Counted from the first letter of the stretch, positions 8,076 through 16,490 are shown. The stretch: DNA of 64,000 nt from UKL13-2 sp044229235 (GCA_044229235.1 JBGATH010000020.1:1-64000); one strand, 5' to 3'. The notes: a model not told the origin generated them from the letters alone. Numbers and translations are program-made.

Positions 8076-9719
8076 ATGTTCCAGACAAGTCTCAAGCTCA
8101 AGGTCGGCCTGACCCTCGCCATCGCCCTTTCACCGGCGATCGTGCTGTTCCCTTTTTTGATCGTCGATCACCAGCAGAGCCACCTGCAGGGGGAAATTGC
8201 CGGGCACGTGACGCAGATTTCGGAAATCATCGTCAAAAGCACGCGTTACGCCATGCTGCTCAACAAGCGCGACATCGCCGAGAAAATCATCCAGGACATC
8301 GGCCGGCAAAAGGGCATCGAACGCGTGCGGGTGATCAGCAAGGATGGCACCATCATTCATTCCAACCGGCCAGCGGAAACCGGATTTTCGATCGACCAGC
8401 AGGCCGAACCCTGCGTGCAATGCCACCAGAGCAGCAAACCGCTTGCACATGTTGCCAACGACAAACGCTGGCGCATCTACAAGTCGACGGACGGCAGGCG
8501 CATGCTCGGGGCGATGGAGCCGATTCGCAACGAACCATCCTGCTCCAACGCGTCCTGCCATGAGCATCCTGCCAGCCAGTCCGTGCTCGGCATCGTCGAC
8601 ATTGCCTACTCGCTCGACGAAATTGACGCCACCCTCAACACCCATGCGAAGTACCTCGCCGGCATTTCCACCCTGATCGTGCTGCTGGTCGCCGCCAGCG
8701 TCGCATGGCTGCTGCAGCGGCTCATCTACATCCCGTTGCGGGACCTGGAGGCCGGCGCCGACCGCCTGACCAAAGGTGACCTGGCCCATCAGATTCCGGT
8801 GCGCAGCGGCGATGAGTTCGGCCGCGTTGCCAGCTCGTTCAATCACATGACGCAGGCGCTGAAATCGTCCTCTGCCGAGCTGCAGGAGATGGTGCAGACC
8901 CTGGAGGCCAAGGTGGCGGCACGCACCGAAGAGCTGCGCGTCGCCGAGGCCGAAATCGCTCAGGGCGAAAAACTGGCATCGGTCGGGCTGCTCGCATCAG
9001 GCGTGGCGCACGAATTGAACAACCCGCTGACCGGCGTGCTGACCTTCACTTCATTGCTGCGCAAGAAAATGCCCGACGGCAGTGCTGATGCAGAAGACCT
9101 CGACCTCGTCATCCGCGAGACCAAGCGCTGCGCCAGCATCATTCGGCGACTGCTGGATTTTGCGCGCGAGAAAGTGCCGGTAAAGGGCTTCTTCAATCTC
9201 AATCAGATGATCGAGGACACGGTACGTTTTGTCGACCGCCCGGCCTCGTTGCAGAACATCGAGATCCAACTGCAACTGGATCCGGCGCTGCCCCAGATAT
9301 GGGGCGATGCGGACCTGATCAAACAGGTGGTATTGAACGTGCTGGTGAACGCCCAGCAGGCGATCGAGGGCAATGGACGCATCACGGTTTCCAGCCGCTG
9401 GTTCACCGAGCCCCACCCCAAACCCGGCGTGGAACCCGCGCCAATGGTGGAAATATCGATTGCCGACACCGGCTGCGGCATCCCGGAGGCCAACCTGCAG
9501 CGCATTTTCGATCCCTTTTTTACCTCGAAGGAAGTCGGCAAAGGCACCGGCCTGGGCCTGTCCGTCAGCTACGGCATCGTCCGCGCCCACGGCGGCAGGA
9601 TCAAGGTCGAGAGCGTGGTCGGCAGCGGCACCACTTTCCATATCCAGCTACCGATCAGTTCACCGTTCGGTGAAGCCGACCCGGACACCGGCAAGCGCCG
9701 CGAAGAAAGCACAACATGA
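8076..9719 (+). CDS. Heme-binding sensor histidine kinase
   Basis: A 547-residue membrane kinase. Layout: membrane helix about 12-32; periplasmic sensor 33-190; second helix about 193-215; HAMP; a coiled stretch; HisKA with phosphoacceptor His in GVAHELNNPLTG (about residue 292); and the ATPase domain with GDADLIKQVVLNVLVNA, DTGCGI, FDPFFTSK and GTGLGLS. The sensor contains CVQCH (113-117) and CSNASCH (156-162), i.e. one CxxCH and one Cx4CH, both possible covalent heme sites exported to the periplasm. It overlaps the response regulator gene by 4 bp. Sensing periplasmic redox state or electron flow through the adjacent multiheme cytochromes is inferred. ATG 8076 was chosen because TM1 follows directly. 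Confidence 0.88.
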   Translation: MFQTSLKLKVGLTLAIALSPAIVLFPFLIVDHQQSHLQGEIAGHVTQISEIIVKSTRYAMLLNKRDIAEKIIQDIGRQKGIERVRVISKDGTIIHSNRPAETGFSIDQQAEPCVQCHQSSKPLAHVANDKRWRIYKSTDGRRMLGAMEPIRNEPSCSNASCHEHPASQSVLGIVDIAYSLDEIDATLNTHAKYLAGISTLIVLLVAASVAWLLQRLIYIPLRDLEAGADRLTKGDLAHQIPVRSGDEFGRVASSFNHMTQALKSSSAELQEMVQTLEAKVAARTEELRVAEAEIAQGEKLASVGLLASGVAHELNNPLTGVLTFTSLLRKKMPDGSADAEDLDLVIRETKRCASIIRRLLDFAREKVPVKGFFNLNQMIEDTVRFVDRPASLQNIEIQLQLDPALPQIWGDADLIKQVVLNVLVNAQQAIEGNGRITVSSRWFTEPHPKPGVEPAPMVEISIADTGCGIPEANLQRIFDPFFTSKEVGKGTGLGLSVSYGIVRAHGGRIKVESVVGSGTTFHIQLPISSPFGEADPDTGKRREESTT

Positions 9720-11131
9720 GCGCACGAATCCTGATTGTCGATGACGAAGAGATCATCATCCGCAGCTGCCTGCGGATACTGGAAGGCGATGAGTACATTG
9801 TCGAGTCCTCAAGCGACGGCTGGGACGCATTGCGCAGGATTGAAGAGTCGCAATACGACGTCATCGTGCTCGACATCATGATGCCCAAGATCGACGGCCT
9901 GCAAGTGTTGCAGCAGGCCAAGGAACGGCACCCGGATGTGGATGTGATCATGGTCACCGGATTGTCACAGGTCCAGACTGCCGTGAAAGCCATGAAGCTC
10001 GGGGCATTCGACTACCTGTCCAAACCGTTCGATCCCGACCAGCTCAAGCACGTGGTCGATCGCGCCATCGAACGGCGGCGCCTGCTGGCCGAGAATCGCG
10101 ACCTCAAGAGTGAAATCAACGCCCGGTACCGCTTCGAAAACATCATCGGCGGCAGCCCGTCGATGCAGGCCGTATTCCGGCTGATCGAAAAATGCGCGCC
10201 CACCAACACCACCGTGCTGATCACCGGCGAAAGCGGCACCGGCAAGGAAATGATCGCGCGCGCGATCCACTACAACAGCCTGCGCAAGGACGCGCCGTTC
10301 GTCACCGTGGACTGCAATACGCTGTCCGAAAACCTGCTCGAAAGCGAACTGTTCGGCCACGTCAAGGGTGCGTTTACCGGAGCGGTGGCCAACAAGCGCG
10401 GCATGTTCGACGTGGCCAACAACGGCACCCTGTTCCTCGACGAGTTCGGCAATATTCCGCTATCGACACAGGCCAAGCTGCTGCGCGTGATTCAGGAGCA
10501 CGAGTTTCGCGCCGTGGGCAGCACCGCGGTTCTGAAGACCAACGTGCGCCTGCTCGCCGCCACCAACAAGGACCTGAAGGCCATGGTGGCCGCAGGCACC
10601 TTCCGCGAGGACCTTTACTATCGCGTCAACGTGTTCCCCATCCACGCGCCGCCGCTGCGCGAACGGCGCGACGACATTCCGGCCCTGGCCTTTCATTTCC
10701 TCAAGCGGCACTGCGAGGAGCTGGGCAAGCCGGTGGCCGAGATTTCCGAGGGTGCCATGAGCCTGATCGTCAACCACGACTGGCCGGGCAATGTGCGCGA
10801 GCTGGAAAACACCATCCAGCGCGCCGTCATTCTTGCCACCGACAATGTCATCCGCCAGGCCAATCTGGCCAACCTGATCGACGCGGCCGCGCGACCGGAC
10901 TTGGACGTGCCGCGCACCGGCGAAGACCTGAAGCGGGTGAAAAAGGAAGCGCGCGAAAAATCGGTGGAGGAAATCGAAAAACTGTTCGTGCTCGAAACCC
11001 TGCGCCGCAACGACTCCAACGTCACCAGGAGCGCCGCCGAGACCGGCATGCAGCGCGCCAACTTCCAGGCGCTGATGAAGAAGTACAACATCAAGGTGCG
11101 CGATTCGGGATCCGACCCCGACGAAGCCTGA
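9716..11131 (+). CDS. NtrC-family sigma-54-dependent response regulator
   Basis: A 471-residue protein with a receiver domain (LIVDDEE, phospho-acceptor Asp about 53, Lys in LSKPF), an AAA+ domain with Walker A GESGTGKE (171-178) and GAFTGA (218-223) that contacts sigma-54, and a C-terminal Fis-like helix-turn-helix (SNVTRSAAETGMQRANFQAL). It is translationally coupled to the heme-sensor kinase (ATGA at 9716), so it is the cognate regulator. It must act on sigma-54 promoters; the one clear example I found is at 14867-14882, upstream of two receiver proteins. Confidence 0.93.
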   Translation: MSARILIVDDEEIIIRSCLRILEGDEYIVESSSDGWDALRRIEESQYDVIVLDIMMPKIDGLQVLQQAKERHPDVDVIMVTGLSQVQTAVKAMKLGAFDYLSKPFDPDQLKHVVDRAIERRRLLAENRDLKSEINARYRFENIIGGSPSMQAVFRLIEKCAPTNTTVLITGESGTGKEMIARAIHYNSLRKDAPFVTVDCNTLSENLLESELFGHVKGAFTGAVANKRGMFDVANNGTLFLDEFGNIPLSTQAKLLRVIQEHEFRAVGSTAVLKTNVRLLAATNKDLKAMVAAGTFREDLYYRVNVFPIHAPPLRERRDDIPALAFHFLKRHCEELGKPVAEISEGAMSLIVNHDWPGNVRELENTIQRAVILATDNVIRQANLANLIDAAARPDLDVPRTGEDLKRVKKEAREKSVEEIEKLFVLETLRRNDSNVTRSAAETGMQRANFQALMKKYNIKVRDSGSDPDEA

Positions 11132-11137
11132 ATGAGC

Positions 11138-11160
11138 AACGCCGCCTCACGGCGGCGTTT
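11138..11160. terminator. Intrinsic terminator after the NtrC-type regulator
   Basis: AACGCCGCC-TCAC-GGCGGCGTT followed by T residues on the plus strand. It sits between the convergent regulator (stop 11131) and cytochrome b gene (stop 11185) and could serve both. Confidence 0.8.
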
Positions 11161-11184
11161 CTGCAATACCGCGGCCGGAGAAAC

Positions 11185-11844
11185 TCAGTCGGCGGCACCC
11201 GCCGCTTTGTGCTCGCTATCCGGCACATCGTGCACATCCTCATACCCGGTGATCATCGCCTTGTAGTGCGCGGACGGCGTATGGCCGAGGCTGCCCAGGT
11301 AGGCGTGCATGAAGATGAAGCCGCTGAAAAAGATGAACAGCAGCACGTGCACCGTATCAACCACCCGCACGCCGCCGAATAGCTCAATGGTCTTCGAGAA
11401 ACGGGCCAAGTCCCACAGCAGCACGCCGGTGAAGAACTGGATCGGCACCAGCAGCATCATGACGATCTGGTACATCATGCTCTGCAGCGGATTGAACTTG
11501 CGATACGCGCTGACGTGATGCGGATTCGGTTCGCCGCGGAAAATGCCGTAGCCGTAGTACTGCATCTGCCGGAAACTGGCGGTGAAGTATTTGGTCGGGC
11601 TCAGTTCCGGGTGGTACACCTTGATCTTGTCGGTGAACAGGTAGTAGAAGAGCCAGATGAAAAAGTTGGCGATCAGAACGAAGCCGACCCAGTTGTGAAT
11701 CTGGATGGCCGTGCTGAACGACATCAACTGGATGGAACCGGCATAGCGGATCAGTGCGCCGGTAACAATCAGCAGGACGAAGCCGAGTGCGTTGGTCCAG
11801 TGCCAGATGCGCACGGGAAGCGGGTGAATGTACAGTTTGGTCAT
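11185..11844 (-). CDS. Membrane cytochrome b (b561/formate dehydrogenase gamma type)
   Basis: A 219-residue protein with four predicted membrane helices and conserved His residues in HPLPVRIWHWTNALGF (helix 1), IQIHNWVGF (helix 2) and VVDTVHVLLF (about helix 4). This pattern binds two b hemes in the FdnI/HydC family. The start at 11844 follows AGGAGA. It lies 40 bp downstream of the nonaheme cytochrome gene 11885-13312. The two together look like a split version of the fused CbcL-like protein at 5756-7747, suggesting a second quinol-to-periplasm electron route. Confidence 0.85.
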   Translation of the reverse strand: MTKLYIHPLPVRIWHWTNALGFVLLIVTGALIRYAGSIQLMSFSTAIQIHNWVGFVLIANFFIWLFYYLFTDKIKVYHPELSPTKYFTASFRQMQYYGYGIFRGEPNPHHVSAYRKFNPLQSMMYQIVMMLLVPIQFFTGVLLWDLARFSKTIELFGGVRVVDTVHVLLFIFFSGFIFMHAYLGSLGHTPSAHYKAMITGYEDVHDVPDSEHKAAGAAD

Positions 11845-11884
11845 GTCGATCTCCTGCTGATTGCGGGCAGCGGGTTTCCTCAGG

Positions 11885-13312
11885 TTACGCCGGCGGATTT
11901 CCGCCGTCACCCGGGGCGCTGGCGGCAGACGGGCCAGTGCCTGCCGGCTGCGCCGGTTGAACGGCGGCACGATTCTCTGCGGCGACTTTCGCCCGCACGC
12001 GCGTGGCGTACCACTTGACGGTCATGTGTGCCAGCGGGCCGAGGATGCTGCCGGCCACCACCAGCAGGAGCAGCACGTCGAGCAGCTTGATGCGCGTGCT
12101 GCCGATGGCATAGAACCCGCGCACCGTTTCCATGGACGTCAGCGAGCTCAGGACGTCCTTGTTCACGCCGTGGCGCAGCGGACGGCCATCCGGCCCGGCA
12201 ATGGTCAGCGACACGCTCTGGAAGGCTTCGGCGCCCTCGCGATGGCAGGTGTTGCAATCCTTCAACGCCCTGGATTTTTCGGCCATCTGGTGCGCCTCGA
12301 CGCCGGTGCGTACTTCAAGGCGCCCGCGCAGCACGGTCTTGCCGCCGCCGGCATCGTCGTTGAATTCCTTCAGCAGGCCCCACAGCGCGCGTTCATCCAG
12401 TCCTTCGCCGGTCGAGTCGGCAGCATCGGTGCGCTTGTTGAACAGCGGCACGCCGGTCTTTTCGGCCTTCTGCTTGTTGGTGGCAGCGTCATACAAGCGC
12501 AGGTTGACGCGGCGGTGCGCGGTCGGCGCATGGCAGGCCGGGCAGGAGATCGCCTCGAAGTGCCGCTCGGTATTGGGCAGCCAGTCCTGGTGTTCCTTGA
12601 CGGCTTCCTTGTGGCAGGCGATGCAGGTATTTTTCACGCCGTCGCCAAGCGATGCCGCCTTGACGTCGTGCGCGCGATGGCAGTCGGCGCAAATCGGCGA
12701 CTCCTTGCCCTTGGCGGCGCGCAATTTGCCGTGAACATCGTTGGCATATGCCTTGTAGATATCCTCGTGGCAGCGCGCGCACGGCGTCTGCGCCATCGGC
12801 TGCGGGGTCTTCACCGAGACCTGCGTATGCGGGTTGTGGCAGTCCGCGCACAGTGGCGCCTTGTCGCTCCCCGCCTTGGTCAGGGCTGCGTGAACGCTGT
12901 CCTGGAATTCCTTGACCTTCTTCTTGTGACACTCGGTGCAGGAATCGCGCATCGACAGCGAATACTCGCGCTTGCTCTTGATGCTGGCTTTGTCCTTGCC
13001 GTGGGTCTTCGCGTCGAGGCTGCTGTGGCAGTCCTCGCAGGCCGTCTCGCCGTGCACCGAGCCGCTGAACGCCTGCGTGGAAATCTGCAATGACAGGGTG
13101 TCGCCATTTTCCAGCTTCTTTTCGAGTGGGGACTCCGGGCTCTTTCGGTCGTGGCACTTGAGGCAGGCGACTTCCGCCTTGCCCAGTTCCTTTTCGGCCG
13201 CCAGCGCGCCGGCACCAGACGCCGTGAGCAAGTAAACGGCCATGCTCAGCATGACCACTCTGCCGATGCTGAAAGTCAGGCACTTGCTGCCTGCCACCAG
13301 GGTCCTTGTCAT
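11885..13312 (-). CDS. Nonaheme c-type cytochrome with C-terminal membrane anchor
   Basis: A 475-residue protein with an N-terminal signal sequence, nine CxxCH motifs (CLKCH, CEDCH, CTECH, CADCH, CARCH, CADCH, CIACH, CPACH, CNTCH) and one C-terminal membrane helix near residues 405-430 (LLDVLLLLVVAGSILGPLAH). A heme-poor insertion of about 80 residues separates motif 8 from motif 9. Start ATG 13312 was chosen because the signal peptide follows; the frame is open further upstream. It is cotranscribed with the cytochrome b gene downstream and is a periplasmic electron acceptor of a quinol dehydrogenase (inferred). An FNR-like box lies at 13459-13472 and a strong hairpin in the leader. Confidence 0.87.
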   Translation of the reverse strand: MTRTLVAGSKCLTFSIGRVVMLSMAVYLLTASGAGALAAEKELGKAEVACLKCHDRKSPESPLEKKLENGDTLSLQISTQAFSGSVHGETACEDCHSSLDAKTHGKDKASIKSKREYSLSMRDSCTECHKKKVKEFQDSVHAALTKAGSDKAPLCADCHNPHTQVSVKTPQPMAQTPCARCHEDIYKAYANDVHGKLRAAKGKESPICADCHRAHDVKAASLGDGVKNTCIACHKEAVKEHQDWLPNTERHFEAISCPACHAPTAHRRVNLRLYDAATNKQKAEKTGVPLFNKRTDAADSTGEGLDERALWGLLKEFNDDAGGGKTVLRGRLEVRTGVEAHQMAEKSRALKDCNTCHREGAEAFQSVSLTIAGPDGRPLRHGVNKDVLSSLTSMETVRGFYAIGSTRIKLLDVLLLLVVAGSILGPLAHMTVKWYATRVRAKVAAENRAAVQPAQPAGTGPSAASAPGDGGNPPA

Positions 13313-13349
13313 TCTTGTTCCCCTTTCCGCACCTCGTCCCGGCAAGCGC

Positions 13350-13375
13350 CACCGGGACAGTTTCCTGTCCCGGTG
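13350..13375 (-). promoter_or_regulatory. Perfect hairpin in the leader of the nonaheme cytochrome gene
   Basis: CACCGGGACAG (13350-13360) and CTGTCCCGGTG (13365-13375) form an 11-bp perfect stem with a 4-nt loop, 38 bp before the ATG at 13312. It has no T-run after it. It may be an mRNA-stabilising element or a protein operator; the function is unknown. Confidence 0.5.
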
Positions 13376-13428
13376 CGTCATCTGGTCCTGGCGGAAGTAA
13401 TCGCTGCGCGTTTCTTGATCCTGCTTTA

Positions 13429-13472
13429 ATTATTCTGCTACCTGCCATGAACCTGATTTTGTTTCATATCAA
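13429..13472 (-). promoter_or_regulatory. FNR-like box upstream of the nonaheme cytochrome
   Basis: On the minus strand TTGATATGAAACAA (13472-13459) has one perfect half-site and one with a single mismatch. CAGAAT (13437-13432) is centred 31 bp away. It overlaps the 3' end of the upstream receiver-fusion gene. Weaker than the perfect sites, but the geometry is the same. Confidence 0.5.
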
Positions 13473-14347
13473 GCCAGATCGAGCTTGTTCATCAGGGCAC
13501 GGGTACCGGTCCAGGCCAGCATTCCGGCGCCGGCGAATGGCAGCGTGATGATGAACGCGAGGCCGATGAACGGGGCGGCAACCACCAGTCCGGCTTGCTT
13601 CATTGCCTGGAAGGTTTGGCGTGCGGCAGGGTATTTATTCAGTGCCTTGTAACCCATGCCGGCGACGACGGCAAAGCCGACCACAGGAAGCAGCATCGCG
13701 TACAGCAGCCCGATGAACGGCGCGGCCAGGAACAGCGCGACGTTCTTCGTAAAGTGCAGCACCTTTTTGGTTGCGGGCAGCTGCATCAGCCGGCGAAGTC
13801 CGAATACGGCCAACGCGGCGAGACCGAGTATCGGCGTGAACACAAAGAAGGCGAGGCCGATGAATGGTGCGGCGGCCAGCAGGGCGATGGTCCTGACGAA
13901 GCTCGGTTGCGCCTCGGTGGTGACGGCTGCCGCTGGTGCGACCGCTGCCACCGGCGGGGCTGCCGTTTCAATCAGCGCCGGTTCGGGGTCGCGCAGCGCA
14001 TAGGCGGCACTTCCCTCGATCATTTCCGGCGAAAGCGGTTTGTGCAGGAACGCGGTGACGCCGGCGGCCTTGGCGCGCGCTTCGTTTGCCAGCGTGCCGT
14101 AACCGGTGATGATCACGATCGGCGTCCATGGACGGCGGGCTTTCATCTCCTCCGCCAATGCCAAGCCGTTCATGCCGGGCATTTTGATGTCGGTGTAGAC
14201 AAGGTCAACGTCCTGCATCTTGGTCAGGGCTTCCTGCGCATTTTGCGCACGAATGACGATGTAGCCTTTGTTCGACAGTACGCGGTTGAAGCTCTTTCCC
14301 ACCACGGGGTCGTCGTCGACTACCAGGATTTTTTGATTGGCTCTCAT
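13469..14347 (-). CDS. Receiver domain fused to a triple membrane repeat
   Basis: A 292-residue protein. Residues 1-120 form a CheY-like receiver (LVVDDDP, phospho-acceptor Asp 53 in YTDIKMPG, Lys in LHKPL). After an Ala/Pro-rich linker (about 121-150) come three hydrophobic repeats, each beginning AAPFIGL (159-165, 208-214 and 247-253) and each followed by a conserved P..G and a second hydrophobic half, then a short amphipathic segment (GLRRLMQL, GYKALNKY, GTRALMNK). I recognise no described output domain. The AAGGAGCAAATC site supports the start. It lies 62 bp downstream of a receiver-only gene under a sigma-54 promoter and upstream of the nonaheme cytochrome. A phosphorylation-controlled membrane protein is inferred; function unknown. 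Confidence 0.8.
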   Translation of the reverse strand: MRANQKILVVDDDPVVGKSFNRVLSNKGYIVIRAQNAQEALTKMQDVDLVYTDIKMPGMNGLALAEEMKARRPWTPIVIITGYGTLANEARAKAAGVTAFLHKPLSPEMIEGSAAYALRDPEPALIETAAPPVAAVAPAAAVTTEAQPSFVRTIALLAAAPFIGLAFFVFTPILGLAALAVFGLRRLMQLPATKKVLHFTKNVALFLAAPFIGLLYAMLLPVVGFAVVAGMGYKALNKYPAARQTFQAMKQAGLVVAAPFIGLAFIITLPFAGAGMLAWTGTRALMNKLDLA

Positions 14348-14409
14348 GATTTGCTCCTTGAATGACCTGGCTCGATCAGCGAGATTGCGACGAGCCTTAA
14401 CTTGATGGG

Positions 14410-14826
14410 TTAGTGGGTTACGCTCACATCTGCCGGTTCGCGGCGCAGGGCCCAGCGTTTGTGCTGCATCGCGCTGTTGGTGACGCTGATGACGTCGTCC
14501 GGGCCGACGGGTTTGGCGAGGAAGTCGAAGGCACCCATGGTCACCGCCTGCTTGGCGGTGTCCACCGCCGGGTAGCCGGTGATGATGATCACTTCGCTTT
14601 CGGGCCAGTTCTGCTTGATGGCTCGGAGGACGCTCATGCCATCCATGCCCGGCATCTTCAGGTCCAGCAGCACGACGTCGTAGTTGTCATGTGCCATCGC
14701 CTGCAGTGCGTCGTCGCCGTTGGTGACGGCTTCAACCGCGCAGTGTTCGCTGGCCAGGGTGCGGAGGTGGCACAGGCGCACGACTTCTTCGTCGTCGACT
14801 ACCAGGATTTTTGTCTTCGTGTTCAT
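14410..14826 (-). CDS. Single-domain response regulator
   Basis: A 138-residue CheY-like receiver: LVVDDEEVV at the N-terminus, phospho-acceptor Asp in LLDLKMPGMDG, Thr in IIITGYP and Lys in LAKPVGPDD. There is no output domain beyond a 20-residue tail. It is preceded by a perfect sigma-54 promoter 41 bp before the ATG and followed by the receiver-membrane fusion. It may relay or sink phosphate from the heme-sensor kinase at 8076-9719, which would couple it to its own NtrC-type activator; that link is inferred. Confidence 0.9.
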   Translation of the reverse strand: MNTKTKILVVDDEEVVRLCHLRTLASEHCAVEAVTNGDDALQAMAHDNYDVVLLDLKMPGMDGMSVLRAIKQNWPESEVIIITGYPAVDTAKQAVTMGAFDFLAKPVGPDDVISVTNSAMQHKRWALRREPADVSVTH

Positions 14827-14866
14827 GTTGTCCGCCTTGTGTTTTCTGGTTGCTCACACCATTCAT

Positions 14867-14882
14867 TGCAATGGCCGTGCCA
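14867..14882 (-). promoter_or_regulatory. Sigma-54 (-24/-12) promoter
   Basis: On the minus strand TGGCACGGCCATTGCA (14882-14867) matches the TGGCAC-N5-TTGCA consensus fully. It lies 41 bp upstream of the single-domain regulator at 14410-14826. The NtrC-type activator in this window (9716-11131) is the obvious candidate to drive it. The rest of 14827-15068 holds a CTTTCCG/CGGAAAG hairpin (15000-15018) and no gene. Confidence 0.85.
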
Positions 14883-15068
14883 ACTCGCGGACAGACTCTT
14901 TTATCGAAGATTATTCAATGGTTTAGCCGTGAAAATGGCCCGCAAAGCGGCATTGCCGCGCCGTCGCTGAAACGCATCGAAGTACATTTTTTTCATGCAC
15001 TTTCCGGGAGACGGAAAGCAATGCGCTGGAGATTCAGCAACTTGCGCCATTGCGGCGCGCATTTTTTT

Positions 15069-16253
15069 TTAATGCACCGGCGCTGATGGCTGCACTTTGC
15101 ACAGCACGCGCAGCCACAGGTAGCCCGCCACACCCGCCAACAGTGAACTCAGCAGGATGGCCATCTTCGACGCGTTGATGGTTTCAGGCGAGGTTGAAAA
15201 CGCCAGATTGGCAATGAAGATCGACATGGTGAAACCGATGCCGCCAAGAATGCCGGCGCCAAGCATATGTGGCCACCGAAGATCGACCGGCAGACGGCAC
15301 ACGCCGGCGCTGACCGCGACGAAGCACAGCAGCGTCACGCCCAGCGGCTTGCCGAGCAGCAAGCCCGCGGCGATGCCAAGGCTGTTGCCGCTGGCCAGCG
15401 ACTGCGCCCAGTCCGCGCCGATGACGATGCCGGTGTTGGCGAGCGCGAACAGCGGCAGGATGATGAACGCCACCGGCTTGTGCAGGAAATTTTCCAGGCG
15501 GTGCGAAGGCGATGGCGACGAGCGATCGCGGGAAGTGAACGGGATCGCAAATGCCAGCATTACCCCGGCGATGGTGGCGTGCACGCCCGACTTCATCATC
15601 AGGAACCACATGAGTGCGCCGCCGATCAGGTACGGAACGAGCGACATGACCCGCAGGAAGCGATTCAAGGCCACCAGCAGCGTCCAGACGGCTACCGCAC
15701 CAGCCAGGTAACCGGCTGACAGGTCGGCCGTGTAGAAGGCGGCGATGACGATAATTGCGCCCAGGTCGTCGATGACCGCAAACGCCACCACGAAAACTTT
15801 CAATGCCGCAGGGATGCGCGACCCCAGCAGCGCGAGAACGCCGATGGCAAACGCGATATCGGTCGCCATCGGGATGCCGAATCCCGCCTGGGCGGGCGTA
15901 CCGGCATTGAACGCATAGTGAATCGCGGCCGGCATCAGCATGCCGCCGGCCGCAGCAAAAATGGGCAGCAGTGCGTTGCGAAAGTTCGACAGTTCGCCGA
16001 CATACAGCTCGCGCTCCAGTTCCAGCCCGATGAGCAGGAAGAAGATCGCCATCAACGCGTCGTTGATCCAGTGCTCAACCGTCAGCGGCCCGAGCGATCC
16101 GCGCCAGAAGTCGAGGTAGACAGGGCCAGCCGGTGAATTGGCCACCGCGATGGACAGCAAGGTGCAGACGATGAGCAGATTGCCACCGGCCTGCTCGGAT
16201 TTGAAGAAGCGGGTGAAGGTATCGGTGAGTTTGAGGGGCAGGCGGTGCGGCAT
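15069..16253 (-). CDS. nhaA: Na+/H+ antiporter NhaA
   Basis: A 394-residue protein with about 12 membrane helices, matching NhaA length (388 in Escherichia coli). Key segments seen: GLELERELYVGEL, the functional FGIPMATDIAFAIGVLALLG and VAFAVIDDLGAIIVIA with its paired acidic residues in helix V, and IGGIGFTMSIFIANLAF near the C-terminus. It exchanges Na+ for H+ across the inner membrane for pH and sodium homeostasis. Start ATG 16253 was chosen because the open frame upstream runs through dispersed repeat copy 2. It is divergent from corA. Confidence 0.93.
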   Translation of the reverse strand: MPHRLPLKLTDTFTRFFKSEQAGGNLLIVCTLLSIAVANSPAGPVYLDFWRGSLGPLTVEHWINDALMAIFFLLIGLELERELYVGELSNFRNALLPIFAAAGGMLMPAAIHYAFNAGTPAQAGFGIPMATDIAFAIGVLALLGSRIPAALKVFVVAFAVIDDLGAIIVIAAFYTADLSAGYLAGAVAVWTLLVALNRFLRVMSLVPYLIGGALMWFLMMKSGVHATIAGVMLAFAIPFTSRDRSSPSPSHRLENFLHKPVAFIILPLFALANTGIVIGADWAQSLASGNSLGIAAGLLLGKPLGVTLLCFVAVSAGVCRLPVDLRWPHMLGAGILGGIGFTMSIFIANLAFSTSPETINASKMAILLSSLLAGVAGYLWLRVLCKVQPSAPVH

Positions 16254-16318
16254 GGTTTCAGTTCGCGGGGCGGGTTTGCTTTGCGTGGCCGGCAATGATC
16301 CCTGCACACGAGCGAATG

Positions 16319-16390
16319 TGCAAACTCCAGCATTGGTGCGCCTTCCGGGGCAAAATTGCTCGGAGAACCGCACCAATGCTGGGGTTTGCA
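16319..16390. repeat. Dispersed palindromic repeat, copy 2
   Basis: TGCAAACTCCAGCATTGGTG / CACCAATGCTGGGGTTTGCA arms with a centre containing GGGGCAAAATTGCTC. It lies in the divergent nhaA-corA region (16254-16490) and is the longest near-perfect member of the family. No promoter could be assigned with confidence there. Confidence 0.85.
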
Positions 16391-16490
16391 CATTTTATGC
16401 TGGGGCGGTGATGATTGGCACCATCAGCCAGAATCAGCGCAGCGTTCACGACGCACGCGCTCCGAACAAATACCGCCCCGGAGAATCAGC

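Noticed and set aside
16356..16490. A longer CorA N-terminus and a longer NhaA N-terminus
   Set aside because: Both extensions translate repeat copy 2 in opposite directions and have no homology. Starts at 16491 and 16253 give family-length proteins.
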